Below are positions 1 through 11,650 of a DNA stretch of 64,000 nt, one piece after another. The notes below the pieces were generated by a model, which ran no database searches, was not told the DNA's origin, and saw nothing but the letters and a program-made list of their open reading frames with translations. The translations under genes and the position numbers were made by a program. Positions within the stretch are counted from its first letter, which is position 1. The number at the start of each line of letters is the position of its first letter. The stretch lies in contig NC_133037.1 in assembly GCF_048771995.1 (NCBI RefSeq), positions 625,001-689,000 on the forward strand, in the 5' to 3' direction. Origin of the DNA: Taeniopygia guttata (lineage: Eukaryota > Chordata > Aves > Passeriformes > Estrildidae).

Positions 1-946
1 TCTCCTGGTCCCTGCTGCCATGGCAGAGTGGTGCTCCCTGGCCTGGCACCTCTCCAAGCCCCAGGCCAGGGCTGTGGGATGCACTGGCAGGGAGTGGCAT
101 GGATGCTGGGGATGCTGAGGTGTCACCGTGCCAGCAGAGCAGGGACCCCATTGATGGCTGCCACTGTCCAGCTCATCCCAGGGAATTCCATGTGACCACA
201 CCACGGTGGTAGCTGTAATGGTGTTTTCATGCCCAAACTGAGGTTTGTGTTTCAGCAGTGCTGCCCAGGTCAGGGCTTGTTACAAAGCCTGTGTGAGCAG
301 CCCTGTGCCCGCTGTCCCTTCTGCTGTGGCAGTCACAAACAGCTTTAACAAAACCCTTCCAGCTCCTGTTCTCCTTTGGGCTGGGACTCTTTGGCTAACA
401 GAGACAGATTTTGTTTGCAGTTCTAAGGGAGGCTAGAGGAAGCCCAGGAGTTACAATGGGAATTCCTCTTGGTCAGAAACAGGGGGAGGGAACTGGGGGC
501 TGCTGCCCTGGGGGGAGCAATCATCCACAGACATGACAACACACCTCAAACAACAGGCACTGACACTGTGGTGTCTTGAAGGCCAGCAGCCTTTCCCCAA
601 TATCCCCTTAAACTGGTGATATTTAATTTCTGTGTTATTTTTGGCTGCCAGCTTGCTGGTGCAAAGGAAGGCGTCTCCATAAATTTTCACGCCACAATGA
701 AACTGGAGAGCCCATTGAAGGAATGGGAAATGTGGCATTAACTGGAGCCAGGCGTGCCACCCGGGCAGCAGGGCTGTCACCCAGCCTGGGTGTCAGGAGC
801 CCTGGGGACAGCACCTCTGGGTGTCAGGAGCCCTGGGGACAGCACCTCTGGGTGTCAGGAGGCTGACGCTGGCCGAGGGGAGCCAAAGGCACGCCGAGGT
901 CTGAAAGCCAAACGCTGGGTGTGCAGCGGTGCTGGGACAGCCCTAC
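1..946 (-). other. CAV3: CAV3 intron 1 (partial), no exon seen
   Basis: The stretch lies 3' of the CAV3 exon 1 donor. I found no caveolin exon 2 on the minus strand, so it is read as intron. A short GC-rich duplication of the phrase CTGGGTGTCAGGAGC recurs about three times at 786-860. Nothing else is recognisable. Confidence 0.6.
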
Positions 947-1060
947 CTTCACCACGTCCTCGTTGATGTGCCTGGGGTCTCTGTTGACCAGGTCGATCTC
1001 CTTGGTGTGCTGGTCCTTGGCGATGATCCGCTCCTGCAGCTCGCCGTGCTCCTCTGCCAT
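947..1060 (-). CDS. CAV3: Caveolin-3, coding exon 1 (gene continues past left edge)
   Basis: Caveolin-3 is the muscle-specific membrane scaffold that forms caveolae at the sarcolemma and takes part in T-tubule organisation. The exon encodes 38 residues, beginning [10 protein letters not shown] and containing the caveolin-type block [10 protein letters not shown] followed by HINEDVVK. From memory, this matches the N-terminus of vertebrate CAV3, and human exon 1 also ends after 38 codons at ..INEDIVK. The ATG is at 1060-1058. The exon ends in phase 0 at AAG followed by a consensus donor (gtaggg, 946-941). The hydrophobic hairpin and palmitoylated C-terminus belong to exon 2, which I do not find in the 946 bases to the left, so it lies outside the window. 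The related CAV1 is less likely because its N-terminus is longer. Only the amino-terminal quarter of the protein is visible. Confidence 0.93.
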
Positions 1061-1093
1061 GGCCGGGCGCGACTGGGCTGGGCGGGAGCGGCG

Positions 1094-1132
<39 letters not shown>

Positions 1133-1260
1133 CTGGCCCCGCCTGCAGCAGCTGCCCTGCGCCCCTGGCCCTGCTCCAGGCTAAAATTAATGTCCTGGCT
1201 CCCGAGGCCGCCCTGGAGTGTCCCTTAAAGGGGCTTTTCTGCGGCCGGCCCCTGTGCTGT
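1061..1260 (-). promoter_or_regulatory. CAV3: Putative CAV3 proximal promoter and 5' UTR region
   Basis: This is the sequence immediately 5' of the CAV3 start codon. It contains a CAGCTG E-box at 1149-1154, about 90 bases upstream of the ATG. An AT-rich patch follows at about 1181-1192, and a palindromic CCCTTTAAGGG-like stretch at about 1223-1233. Mammalian CAV3 is activated by myogenic bHLH factors through a proximal E-box (established knowledge), so the E-box is a sensible candidate. No transcription start can be fixed from sequence alone. A GGGACA hexamer array interrupts the region. Confidence 0.5.
1094..1131. repeat. Hexanucleotide microsatellite (GGGACA)n
   Basis: About six tandem copies of GGGACA lie 35-70 bases upstream of the CAV3 start codon. 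The array is probably inside the 5' UTR or core promoter. The same hexamer builds large arrays near 45 kb in this window. Confidence 0.9.
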
Positions 1261-2585
1261 CACCTCAGGGGGATGGCATGTGTGTGGGCGGCTGGTGGCC
1301 TTGAGCCGGGGCAGGGCGTGGGTGTGCAGCCCCAGCCCAGCTCTGCTGGTGGGATTTTACCCTCGTGCGGGAGAAACAGTGCCCAAATTGGGGCAGAATT
1401 CCTCAAAAGCCTATCAGAAATCGTTGTTTGTGAATCTGTAAGTGAAGCAGCTCGGGGAGGCAGGAATCACGTCTATAAATATCACCCAGAGAAGCCACCT
1501 TGTCCTGGGGTGGTCGGAGCTCCCCAGGGGCCGTTCAGAGCCCAGGAGAAGGCTTGGTGCCACCTGGATTCCTCAGGTTCCAGCTTTTCACCCACAGAAA
1601 CTCGAGGCAACCCAAGACCAGCCCAGAGAACCACAGTGGCTGGAATCTACTCAGTATCCTTCAGGGATACTTACTTAGTTAAGATTTGTTTAACCTGGGC
1701 TGTACTTTGCTAATCCTCCTCAGCGTCTCCTGTGAGCTCTTGCCTTTCATGATCTGAGGATCTGTTCAGAAGCGATGGTTTTGTGCAAAAAGCGCTGTAC
1801 AGAGCAGGGGTAGGAGGGGCTGGCAGCTCCCTGCGGAGGCTGGAGGTGCCCACACAAGTGCTGGACGTGGATGTGCCCTGCAGAGCCCAGGAGCATGGCT
1901 GGCACTGCAGGGCAGCGTTTTCGGGCAAAAGGCTCTGCTGCCTTCCAAGCCCATCGCTGCCCGGGCAGGGCTGCCCTTGTCGGGCCCTCGTGGCCCCGTG
2001 CCCGGAGCTGTCGGCGCTGCAGCGGGCCAGGCGGTGCCCTGGCTGTGCCACATCCCTGGCTGAAACTGGGGCAGTGCAGCTTGTCACAGACCTCTTGGCT
2101 GCTCTGTGGGGAGGGAAAGGGCAGAGCTGGGGCCATGAACCCTCAGGATCCTGTGAAGGCACACAAGGCACCTCCGCAGAGGGAGCAAACTCTGGAAGGG
2201 TTCTGACCGTGGGCTGGGAGTGGAAGCCTGGCAGGATGTTTCTTGAGAGGAGCGCCCATCCATGCGCCCGTTCTGGGCCAAGGGACACTGGGAAACCCTT
2301 TGGTGACACCAGCTCCACCTCCCTGCGTCTCCCTCCGGTCCACAGAAGCTGGAATATCCCAAACACAGCCCAGACTGGTGCTGGAGGAGAATCCTTCCAC
2401 ACTGCCAGAATTTCCACACTGCGCAGGGCCGGGGTGTCCCCAGCCGCCCCCAGCCCCGGGCTCTGGGGGCACGGTGGGGCTGCAGGGGCGCTCCGGCTGC
2501 CCTCTGCCAATGGCATTTCTGGTGGCATGGGTCACTGCGGGTCCTTGGCTGTGCTGGGGCAGGCGGCCCTGCTGTCCCGGCCTGT

Positions 2586-2862
2586 TCTGGTGTCCTGATC
2601 TATTCTGGTCTTCCCATCTCTGCTGTCCTGTCCCCATCCATCTCTGGTGTCCCTATCCATTCTGGTGTCCTGGATCTGGTGTCCCAGCTGGCCCTGGTGT
2701 CCCATCCCCATCCATTCTGGTGTCCTGGCTCTGCTGTCCCATCCCGATCTCTGCTGTCCCAATCCATTCTAGTGTCCCCCTGTCTGCTGTCCCGGCTCTG
2801 GTGTCCCCCTGTCTGCTGTCCCGGCTCTGGTGTCCCCATCTCTGCTGTCCCGGCTCTGGTGG
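2586..2862. repeat. Degenerate VNTR of TCTGGTGTCC / TCTGCTGTCC units
   Basis: Imperfect tandem copies of short pyrimidine-rich phrases (TCTGGTGTCC and TCTGCTGTCCC, with CCATCC spacers) fill about 280 bases. On the minus strand this gives low-complexity frames rich in Asp, Arg, Gly and Thr, which I attribute to the repeat. Confidence 0.85.
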
Positions 2863-5561
2863 CAGGAGGGGGCCGCACACCCACGCAGTGACAGTGGCAG
2901 GTAGTGAATGTCTCCAGCAGCCAGCAGAGGCGCAGGAAGGTTCTGTGGCGCTGGAGCTGCTATAAATAAATGTATTTCCGAGTACTTTCAGGCTGTGGAT
3001 GGGACATGGTGTGAAAGCAGACAGTCACACACAGCACGGGGAAGGGAGGGCAGGGGACACCTGCTCAGGGCTGCTCTGCTCTGTCTGCAGCACAGATCTG
3101 GCCCAGAATGGATGCCATGGAAGTTTTTTTCACTGAAATCCCAACCTTTCCTTGTGAGAACATTTGTTAAGGAACCTGGTGACACATTTCCCTCTGCAGA
3201 AACAGGCAGTCACCACTGCCCCCACCCTGCCCAGCCTCTTACCTGCTCTTAGGGGAGCGCTGCTCTTGGGAACAGATTGTCAGGACCTGGGCAGGTTGTA
3301 GGACTGGGGCTGTACACCTGGAAGCCTTCTAGAAGTCAGGTAAACAACCTGCTGCTAGGACCCAGCAAGTAAAATAGATTTATTTCTCTTGAGCAGAATA
3401 AAGCTCACTGAAGTCAAAGTTCCTGTGGAAATGATCAGACCAGAACTGCAGTGAAGGAATAATAAAGAAGGAGAAATTTGGATCATGGCTCTCCTCCCCG
3501 TTAGCATCACTGAGGGATCCAGCCTTGCTGGCTTTGTGCCAGAGCCCCTGGGTGAAAGTCTTGCCTTGGGCAGTGTCCTGGCCCTGCGAGGGGCACGGGG
3601 CTCTGGTGTTCAGGTGTCCCTCAGCCCTGCAGGACTGCTGACAGAGGATGCTGAGGGCAGGGATGTGCTGGCATTAGCCCTGCAGAGGCAGTGGAAACCG
3701 TGGCTGGCAAACATGAGTTTGAGCAGAAGCTCTGTCATGTTTAATATCAGTTAAAATTGAATTTCACAGAGGAAGTACTGAAGAAAGGTAATTTATCATT
3801 CAAGTTGTTGTCCTAGTTTGTTTCTATACAGGGAGTCTTGCCCTTTAAAACAGAGAGAAAGTCTATGAATATCAGATTGGTGCCCCTGTGGTACACAGCC
3901 ACCAATCCCTCTGCCTCCTGCTCTCTGTTTAAATGCTGGAGAGGAGCTGGGGGTCCTGCTGGGGCTGGTGGGCACTGCCTCTCTGCAGGCATGAGCCCAG
4001 GGACAGAGTCTGGGCTGTCCCTGTGGCAATCCTTCTTTATTTGTTCTTTTCTGTTAGTTCTTTATTTCTTGTGAAGCCCCACAGTGTAGATCAGCTGTGA
4101 CACCCCATGAGGCTGCATTTCATCCCATGTTCAACAGTTCTTCCTTTTGTCTTCATTTAACCCATGAGCTTCTCTTTGCTCTGGACACCTTTCCCCTGGG
4201 TGCCAGGGGTGCATCAGCACCCTTGTTCTGGGCTGTCCCTCAGTGAGCTGAGGGGAGATGCAGCCCTTCAAGGCACCCAGGGGCTGTTTGGGGGAACCAC
4301 GCTCTGGGTGCCACAGGAACCATCTGCAGCTGCTTCTCCTCTGTGCATCCCCTCAGGCACCAGCCCTGGGCAGCCCATGGGATGTTGCTGCTCCTCTGCT
4401 GAAGGCACAGAGCAGTGCTGGAGCGGCCTCTTCCAGCCTGTGTCTGTGTCACCTCCTAATCTCAGCTCTTCTCCCTCACTGGCACTCCGAATTCCTATGG
4501 ATTTTCATTCTAAAATAGCCTCACTTGGCTTTTCCTTATCAAGAGACAGTCTCGCCTTGATTTCACTTGTGACATAACCAGAGGGGTATTCTGAGATAAT
4601 CAGAGTTAACCAGTTGTGCTGCTGGCTGGAGCAGGGTCCCAGCCTGCCTCTGGCTGCTGTTTATCCTGCTTTGTTTTCTCCTGAATCCAGAGTGGCAGCA
4701 GTGGAACGATGCTTTCCCTCTCAGCCAGGGGCACTGCCAGGAGCCCAGCCATGGCTCAGGGAAGGGCTCTCACCCTGCTGCAGTGAGTGCAGTGGGAAGC
4801 CAGGTGGTTAAAGCTGAGAGAATGGGCACAAACAGGGGCTTTGTGGCCCAGGTTTGAGGTGAGAAGGGAGGGAGCCCGTGAGCCCTGCCCCGTGGCCTGG
4901 ATGCTCAGAGGAGTTTGACATTGCTTGGCTGTGGCACAGCCAGGAGGCTCCAAATACCTGAAAATAAAATCCTTTCAAGCCCTGGAGCAGAGTGAGTCTC
5001 CTAATAACCCAGCACAGAACTGAGATCCTATTTCTAGCACCGGCAGCTTTGCATGTGCAGCTTCAGCTGCTCTCCCCCGTCTGTCCTGCTCCCCTGACCT
5101 GCTGTGGTTCTCTTCCCCCTGGCACTGCCTGTCCAAAAGCTGAGTGCTGGGCTGCACCCAGGCTCCAGTGTGGCTGCTGGCCACCTTCCCTTCCAAAGCA
5201 GCCCTTGTGGAGCCCAGGCAGGTGGCCAGGCTGTGTCTGTGGGCTGGGGGGCCCTGGGGGCAGCGTTAGCCCCAGTGTGGCGAGGGGGGTACTTGTGAGC
5301 ACCGAATATCCCAGCCTGGCATCCCGACAGCTGCTGGAAACCAGGGCTGAGGGGCTGGCAAGTAAATATAGCAACGTGGAGAGAGCTTCCTGCCTCCCTG
5401 TCCATCAGAGGGAAGCTGCACGCAGCAGTGTGTGGTGCTGTGTGATGTGAAGGCTGCTCTGGTAAGGAACAAAGCCCAGCAGGCTGCCCCAGCCCCTGCA
5501 GCTCCCTCTGCCCCTGCGGGAGGCAGTGGGGGCTCTGCAGGGCAGCCCTGGGTGTCCCAGC

Positions 5562-5985
5562 CTGTCCCTGAGCCCGGGGGCTGTGCCTGTCCCTGAGCCC
5601 TGGGCTGTGCCTCTGCCCTGGATATGTCCCTGAGCCTTTGGGCTGTGCCTGTCCCCTGGATGTGTCCCTGAGCCCTGGGGCTGTGCCTGTCCCCGAGCCC
5701 TGAGGCTGTGCCTGTCCCCTGGATGTGTCCCTGAGCCCTGGGGCTGTGCCTGTGCCCTGGATGTGTCCCTGAGCCCTGGGGCTGTGCCTGTCCCCGAGCC
5801 CTGGGGCTGTGCCTGTGCCCTGGATGTGTCCCAGACCCTGGGGCTGTGCCTGTGCCTGAGCCCTGGGGCTGTGCCTGTGCCCTGGATGTGTCCCCAAGCC
5901 CTGGGGCTGTGCCTGTGCCTGAGCCCTGGGGCTGTGCCTGTGCCCTGGATGTGTCCCCAAGCCCTGGGGCTGTGCCTGTGCCCTG
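5562..5985. repeat. GC-rich VNTR, GAGCCCTGGGGCTGTGCCTGT-type unit
   Basis: About 420 bases consist of alternating copies of two related blocks: GAGCCCTGGGGCTGTGCC and a CCTGGATGTGTCCC block. Together they form composite units of roughly 37-63 bases. The array creates a 350-codon open frame on the minus strand that should not be taken as a gene. Confidence 0.9.
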
Positions 5986-6118
5986 GGGTTGCTGGGCAGA
6001 GGGGGCTGCCCTCTGCATCCAGCTGGGTTCTTCTCCCCTTCCTTCCTTGGCTCTACCCATCCAGAGGCCATTCCCACTCCCAACAATGACCAACACCAAG
6101 AGGAAGCATTACCTCTAC

Positions 6119-6139
6119 TTTTTTTTTTTTTTTTTTTTT
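6119..6139. repeat. Poly(T) tract
   Basis: A run of 21 T bases is followed by CCC. It could be the reverse-complement poly(A) tail of a retroposed sequence, but no recognisable body adjoins it. Confidence 0.8.
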
Positions 6140-7365
6140 CCCTTCTAGACTTTATTTATTGAAAGCAAACAAACCACGTGTCTTGGGCAAATATTATGGC
6201 ATTTCATTATTCACACTTGGTGTGATAAGTGAGCTGGTTTAGGGGCTGTGGTTGATGATTTATTTAGTTTGGATGTGGATATAAATCCAGTCTGTGGAGG
6301 AAGCACTGTAACTCTGCAGGAATGCGGATGCTCTCATGTCCATTGGAGCATAGCCAGTACCCAGTACCTAATTTGTGGTGTTTTAATGCAAACAGGGCAC
6401 ACAAACCCATTTGTAACGTTGTAGGAGCCAGGTGATTTCAGCAGTGCCCAAGAAGAGCTGGGCACTGGAAGGTGCCTACTGGCTTATTAGATGGAGAAGG
6501 GAAACTCAATTTAAAATAAACATTTATTTAGTGTATAAAATTATTGATTGCTCTGTGCAGGATAAAAGGGAGAACTAGACTAAATACTGTTTATTTTGTT
6601 CCATTGCCTTTACCTTGCAGCCAGGCTCTGGGGGTTTCAGCCCCTGCCCGGGCCCTGACGGGGCTGAGCCCCTCTGCGCTGCCAGGGGAGGCAAAGGGGG
6701 TGGGAGAGCCCCACGCCCTGCCCGGGGTGGGTGTAGGCAGCAGCCGGGGGTGTCGTGGGGATGTCCGGGACAAGAGGGACACCCAGGGGTGTCTGGGCTG
6801 CAGGGACACCGGGACGTGCACATGGAGACGTGTTCCCCTGCTCTGGGGCTGGAGAGCCCCGGTGGCCCCGTCTGCACAGGGAGAGGCCGTGGGGCTGCCA
6901 GGGAAACTGGCTGAGCCACCCTGAACTCCAGGAAAAAGATGGCCAAAAAAGGAATAAGGAAAATAATTGTTAATGATATAATAGATGGAGGGGAAAAATA
7001 GAAGAGGGTCAACAAGATGCCAGCTATGTCAGAATCAAAGGGGATTATGTTTGTGTGTGTAAATCCCCCACTGGAACTGGATTCCATATGTGGAAGAAAA
7101 ATAATGCTGCTTTTCTGCTTCCACACACTATTTCTGGTGCTCTCTGAAGTCCTGCCCCAAGACTTGATGGTATTTCATGAAGAACCTGCTCAGCCTTCAG
7201 GGCAAGCAGTGCCAGAGTCCAGAAAAATAGACACTGCAAGGACCGTGTGATTGAGCAAATGTTATTGTTTCCCCTGTTTTTATTGTAAGAAAAAACTTTT
7301 GGCAAGCAAGTTTCATCACTTTGGAGAGTGACATCTTCCATCATTGAAGCCCTACCTCTTGCTGT

Positions 7366-7504
7366 GCCCGGCTCACCTGTCCTGGCAGAGCCTGGGGCTG
7401 TCCTGGCTCACCTGTCCTGGCTCACCTGTCCTGGCAGAGCCTGGGGCTGTCCTGGCAGACCCTGGGGCTGTCCTGGCTCACCTGTCCTGGCTCACCTGTC
7501 CCCT
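7366..7504. repeat. VNTR of CTCACCTGTCCTGG and CAGAGCCTGGGGCTGTCCTGG blocks
   Basis: Two short blocks, one with CTCACCTGTCCTGG and the other with GCCTGGGGCTGTCCTGG, alternate in tandem over about 140 bases. No coding or RNA signature is present. Confidence 0.85.
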
Positions 7505-8548
7505 GGGGAGGTGCTGGTTCCCCTGCCCTGGGTTCAGGGCTCAGCCTGGCCGTGCAGAGCAGGGCTGAGGGGTGCAGGGTGTGCCCCTCCTGGGGAAGTG
7601 CCAGCAGGAGGGAATGGTGAGTTCAACCAGCCCTGTCCCCGGTGATGAGGAGCAGCCTGAAGCCCTACTGTGATTGCTGATTTGGAGCCCTTTCCTGGGA
7701 AAAGCCAAAGTTATTTGTCCTCGGGACATGGTGTTTATAAGCAAAGGGCAGCGTTTTCCAACAGTCTTTTCCCAGAGAAATATAAATACACGTGAATATT
7801 TCGTGTGCTCATGCCTGGTTTGACACGATCTTGGCTGCAAATGCCCTTCCCCCACAGAACCTGAGCAATCAAAACCCCAGACTGACATTTTCCACTCAAT
7901 TTTCCCCAATGATGCTGTGTGAGTGCTCTGAGGACGGGTGCAGGGAGAAGGGATGGCTTTGTTTGCACATCTGTTAGGAGTTCCAGCTTTGCTGTGGCTC
8001 TTGGGCAGCTTGAGGGGGGCTCTGCCCAGGGCCAGGTGTCTGCTGAGAGTCCTTTTCTCCCTGGGTTTTCACTCCATGTGTTTCCACCTCTCTTTGACTA
8101 AAACAAGGCTATTTGTGCCACCCAGCTGCTGGGGATGGTGTCAAACAGCCCTGGAGCTCTGGGCAGTTTCGGGTCCCTGCTGGGGAGCCCAGATCACATT
8201 CTGCAGGCTGGCTCCAGTCCCAGGTTCCAGCAGCTGGAGCCAAGCCAGGGCCCAGCTGTGCAGCTTTGGATTCAGCCCTTCACTGCCATTGCTTTGGAGA
8301 CCCCAGTCGTGGTTTGCTGTCTGTTAAATGGCTGCAAAATGAAAATAAGAGTGACCCTGGGATGCTCTGAGCCCGTGTCTGCTGGAGGTGGAGCTGGCAG
8401 CTGCTGCAGGAGGTCCTGGTTTGCTTTGCTGGGTTTTGCCTGCAGAAACTTCCAGCAAAGAATCTGCCCTGGAAGATCCAGCAGGTGAGGAGGAGAAAGG
8501 TGCTCACCTGGGGCGTGCTTACAGCAGGAGAGTGGTGATGGAAAGCAC

Positions 8549-8745
8549 AGAATGGCTTGGCTTGGGAGAGACCTCAAGGATCACCCAGTTCCAACCCCTG
8601 TGGTGGGCAGGGACACCTTCCAGCAGGGCCCATTGCTGCAAACCCAGCCAGCCTGGGCACCTCCAGGGATGTGATCCACGGCTCAGCCTCTCCAGGCCTG
8701 GGCTGCCAGCACGTTATTCCTGTAGGAAGAATGCTTTGGGCTGTG
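8549..8745 (-). mobile_element. CR1 LINE 3' end fragment
   Basis: The plus strand reads CACAGAATGGCTTGGCTTGG, then GAGACCTCAAGGATCACCCA and a GGGCAGGGACACCTTCCAG block. This is the reverse complement of the conserved avian CR1 3' end, so the element lies on the minus strand. It continues through degenerate CR1-like sequence to about 8745. It is a 5'-truncated non-LTR copy of about 200 bases with no open reading frame, the usual state of CR1 copies. Confidence 0.85.
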
Positions 8746-9804
8746 CAGAGCCCAGAGCTGGGGTTACTGGGGGGCTCTTCCTCCCGGGGCTCCTGGATGT
8801 GGCTGCCCGGAGATGAGCAGGGCTGGCACCGAGAGCGGGCTCAGTGCTGAGAACAGCCCGGCTCAGGTCTGGAGACGGGGCAGCTCGTGGGGCTCAGGTG
8901 AGCTCAGAAGGAATTTGGGCTGTCAGAAGCAGAACAGGGTGTTTGAAACACAACCTCAGCTTTCCCAGTCGCTGTGGAACCACATCGAGTCCGTGTTCAT
9001 CAACAGGCCAAGGCTCCTTTTATAGTAAAAGCGAATATTGGAGGGCTTGGGGCCAAATGCCACTCTGTCAATCTGCATTGCTGGTGTGATTGCAGAGCTC
9101 TGAGCCCTCAAATCCTGACCAGAGCAGGGAGAAGGGATGATGGCTGGCACCTCTTGAGCTGGGCTGTGGCACCACCAACCCCCAGGGTCTGGAGCAGTTT
9201 CACCTTCCTTGTGGCTGTCACATGGATGTGGCTCCTCTTCCTTTAAAATGTCCTTAAGGAACGGAATATCCCCAAGGGCTGGTGCTGCCTGCAGTGTTAT
9301 AGCCCTCCTTGAACAAATGGTCCGGCGTTCTCTACTTGGTGTGCAACACACAGGAGGAGGGAAGACAGATGTAAGCACTTCTGGCTTTATTTTAGACAGC
9401 TTAAATGCAGCGGTGGCTGGAGCAGGAGTCTAGAAAATCTTTGTATGTGTGCGGAGTAAGGGCTCGGAGTTTAAACTTTATCCTGTGGAGAACTCTGTGA
9501 AATTGTATTTATTTAAAAAAAGCTTTTGTATAGAACCTTTAAAGTACATGAAAGAAATGCTTCATAGAAGTGACTGGAGAATAGATCCACTCCTGGGAGC
9601 TTTGAGTAAAAAATAGAAGTTGCAATCAAACCTTGGATATTTTATCAAACTAGAATTATTTAACTACAATTTCCATTTGGAAGACTGTAGGAGCTGGACG
9701 TGGGATTTTGGTGCTACTGAAGCAGGCAGCGGAGGGAGATGCTGCCGGTGCTGTTCTGCTGTCTCGCAGCACCATCTAGTGAGGGCTGCCCGAGGAAGAG
9801 CATC

Positions 9805-9932
9805 ATCCTCCTCCTCCTCTTCCTCTTCCTTCTCCTCCTTCTCCTCCTCCTCCTCCTCCTCCTCCTCCTCCTCCTCCTCCTCCTCCTCCTCCTCCTCCTC
9901 CTCCTCCTCCTCCTCCTCCTCCTCCTCCTCCA
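9805..9932. repeat. Trinucleotide microsatellite (CTC)n
   Basis: An interrupted then pure CTC/CCT run of about 40 repeats. The plus strand is entirely pyrimidine, so it could form triplex DNA. It produces artificial poly-Ser, poly-Leu, poly-Glu and poly-Gly frames. Confidence 0.95.
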
Positions 9933-9993
9933 GGGCTGGGACTGTGTGTGCAGGCAGGAAAAGAGGAGAAAGCAATTCCCTGAGCTGCCGTAT

Positions 9994-10066
9994 TCCAGCC
10001 CTCCTCATCCCAGCCCCTCTCATCCCAGCCCTTCTCATCCCAGCCCCTCTCATCCCAGCCCTCGTC
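9994..10066. repeat. 15-bp minisatellite CATCCCAGCCCCTCT
   Basis: About four and a half copies of a 15-base unit follow 60 bases after the CTC microsatellite. It forms a second pyrimidine-rich tract. Confidence 0.85.
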
Positions 10067-10767
10067 CCTTCTGCAGGTGTTGGTGCTGAGGCAGAGGTGA
10101 GCAGACACCTGGCTCTGGTGAGGAGGATCCTTTTAGAGCCCAGATATCCGGGAGGATATTTACTGCCTGTAGGTGTCTGCTTTTGTCCCTGTCCCTGCAG
10201 CAGGATGTGAAGAAGTGGTATGGGGAATGGTGGAGCCCGGTGCTCCTGGCTCACCACTGCCAGTCTGGCACTGCCAGTCTGTCACTCTCCCATGCCAGCA
10301 CCTGGCTCTGGGCAACATCCCGATATTCCAGCTGCCAATGCCAGAGCACACGTTTGTTATCTGCAGCTCTGGATTTCTGGGGAAACTTCTGCTCCATGTG
10401 CCTGTTCTGCCAGAGTTATTTTTACTCATTAGAACAAGCAGTTATTGGTGCACTTTTATGTTTATTGCTTCTTTCCTTCATGGCTTAATGATAAGAAAAG
10501 ATAACTCTGGCCCTGGCTTGAAGCTCTGCTGTTCTGCTTGGACTAATAATTGTATTTTAATGGCTCCAGATAAAGGATTAGCACTTGGTTTTGGCAAAGA
10601 GCTGCTTTCATTGCTTGAAATAGTCTGGCCTGTGCATTTTATATGGGCAAGTGCCATTAAAAATTATTTGTACCCACCCAAAGGAACAAACCCCAACTAT
10701 TTGTACTCCTGGGATAAGTCATCAGGAAGGGTAGTGGTAGGACAAGAAGTAATGGGTTCAGTCTGAA

Positions 10768-10880
10768 AGAGGGGAAATTTGGGTCAGACATTGGAGAGAA
10801 ACTCTTCCCAGTCTGACTGCAGGGTGCAGGCAGCTCAGGGAAGGCAGAGAGCAGCTGGGCTCTCCTGGTGCCCGGGCAGT
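10768..10880 (+). mobile_element. Possible degenerate CR1 LINE fragment
   Basis: The stretch AGGGGAAATTTGGGTCAGAC, followed by ATTGGAGAGAAACTCTTCCC, resembles the sense strand of the CR1 3' region, where a GGAGGTTTAGGTTGGAYATT phrase is followed by AGGAAGAAATTCTTCAC. The match is diverged and the 3' tail is missing, so this is tentative. Confidence 0.4.
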
Positions 10881-11575
10881 GCCCTTTGGGTGGGGGCAGT
10901 GAGATGGAAAGATAGAACAGTCACCAGCAGCTTGATGCTGATGGCTGGGGCAGTGTCAGGACGTGCCGAAGGTCTGTCATGTGAGGGGCTGCTGCGCTGT
11001 TGATAAGGGCTGATATCAGCCAGGTTCGTGCTGAAAGTGCTTCTCCTGTGTCTGTAAATATTATTTCAGTGAGCTGTCCATCTGTAGTCGGCCCAGCGCT
11101 GGCTTTCTCAGCATCCAGAGAGGTCAGGCAGGTTGTTCTTAGTGCTGTGTTTGGATGAGAAGGTGTTTTTCAGCTGTTTGCAGGGGTGGGGGTCAGTGCC
11201 ACCGGGGAGGTGACATCTGGCAAAGGAAAGGGCTCGTGGCAGGGCCAGAGGGGCCAGGGAGAGGTGACAGCCCCGTTTCCTGCTGGGTGTGTGTGGCTCC
11301 TGCCTGCTCTGCTGCCCGAGGGCTGGCACGCTCCTCTGGCCAGCACGTTTGGCACAACGTGACCCTGGAAACCCCAGAGCCTTATTTTAGCTCTTATATC
11401 ACAAATCCTTCATTTTGATCCCACTGCTGAACGCATTTCAGGTTCCAGGAGTCATAATGGGCAGGTTCATCCTGTCCTGGGAGAGCTGTCTGAGCTGACC
11501 CAACCCAGCCCTGGCAGCAGTGCCATGGGACTCCCTGGGTGAAGGGCATGAGAAATTGCCCTTGATGGTGATGGT

Positions 11576-11650
11576 GGGCAGGGGCTGGTTCTGGCAGGGG
11601 CTGGTTCTGGGCAGGGGCTGGTTCTGGGCAGGGGCCGGTTCTGGCAGGAG
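11576..11650. repeat. VNTR, GGGCAGGGGCTGGTTCTG unit
   Basis: Four imperfect copies of an 18-22 base unit lie in tandem. No gene signal is associated with them. Confidence 0.85.

Larger units (their letters stand above)
1261..8540. other. Intergenic spacer between CAV3 and LMCD1, part 1
   Basis: No exon with recognisable homology was found on either strand. The stretch alternates GC-rich VNTRs (listed separately) with AT-richer unique DNA, for example 2955-3000, 6140-6600 and 6930-7340. A 21-base T run lies at 6119-6139. Open frames here are short or run through tandem repeats and lack a coding signature. Confidence 0.5.

Noticed and set aside
5034-6099. 350- and 277-codon minus frames
   Set aside because: Most of their length is the GAGCCCTGGGGCTGTGCC VNTR, and they overlap each other in different frames.
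9803-10108. Poly-Gly, poly-Glu, poly-Ser and poly-Leu frames
   Set aside because: All are direct translations of the CTC trinucleotide tract.
10173-10766. 197-codon plus-strand frame
   Set aside because: Hydrophobic and mixed composition without any recognisable domain; it covers the AT-rich unique island and a CR1-like fragment.
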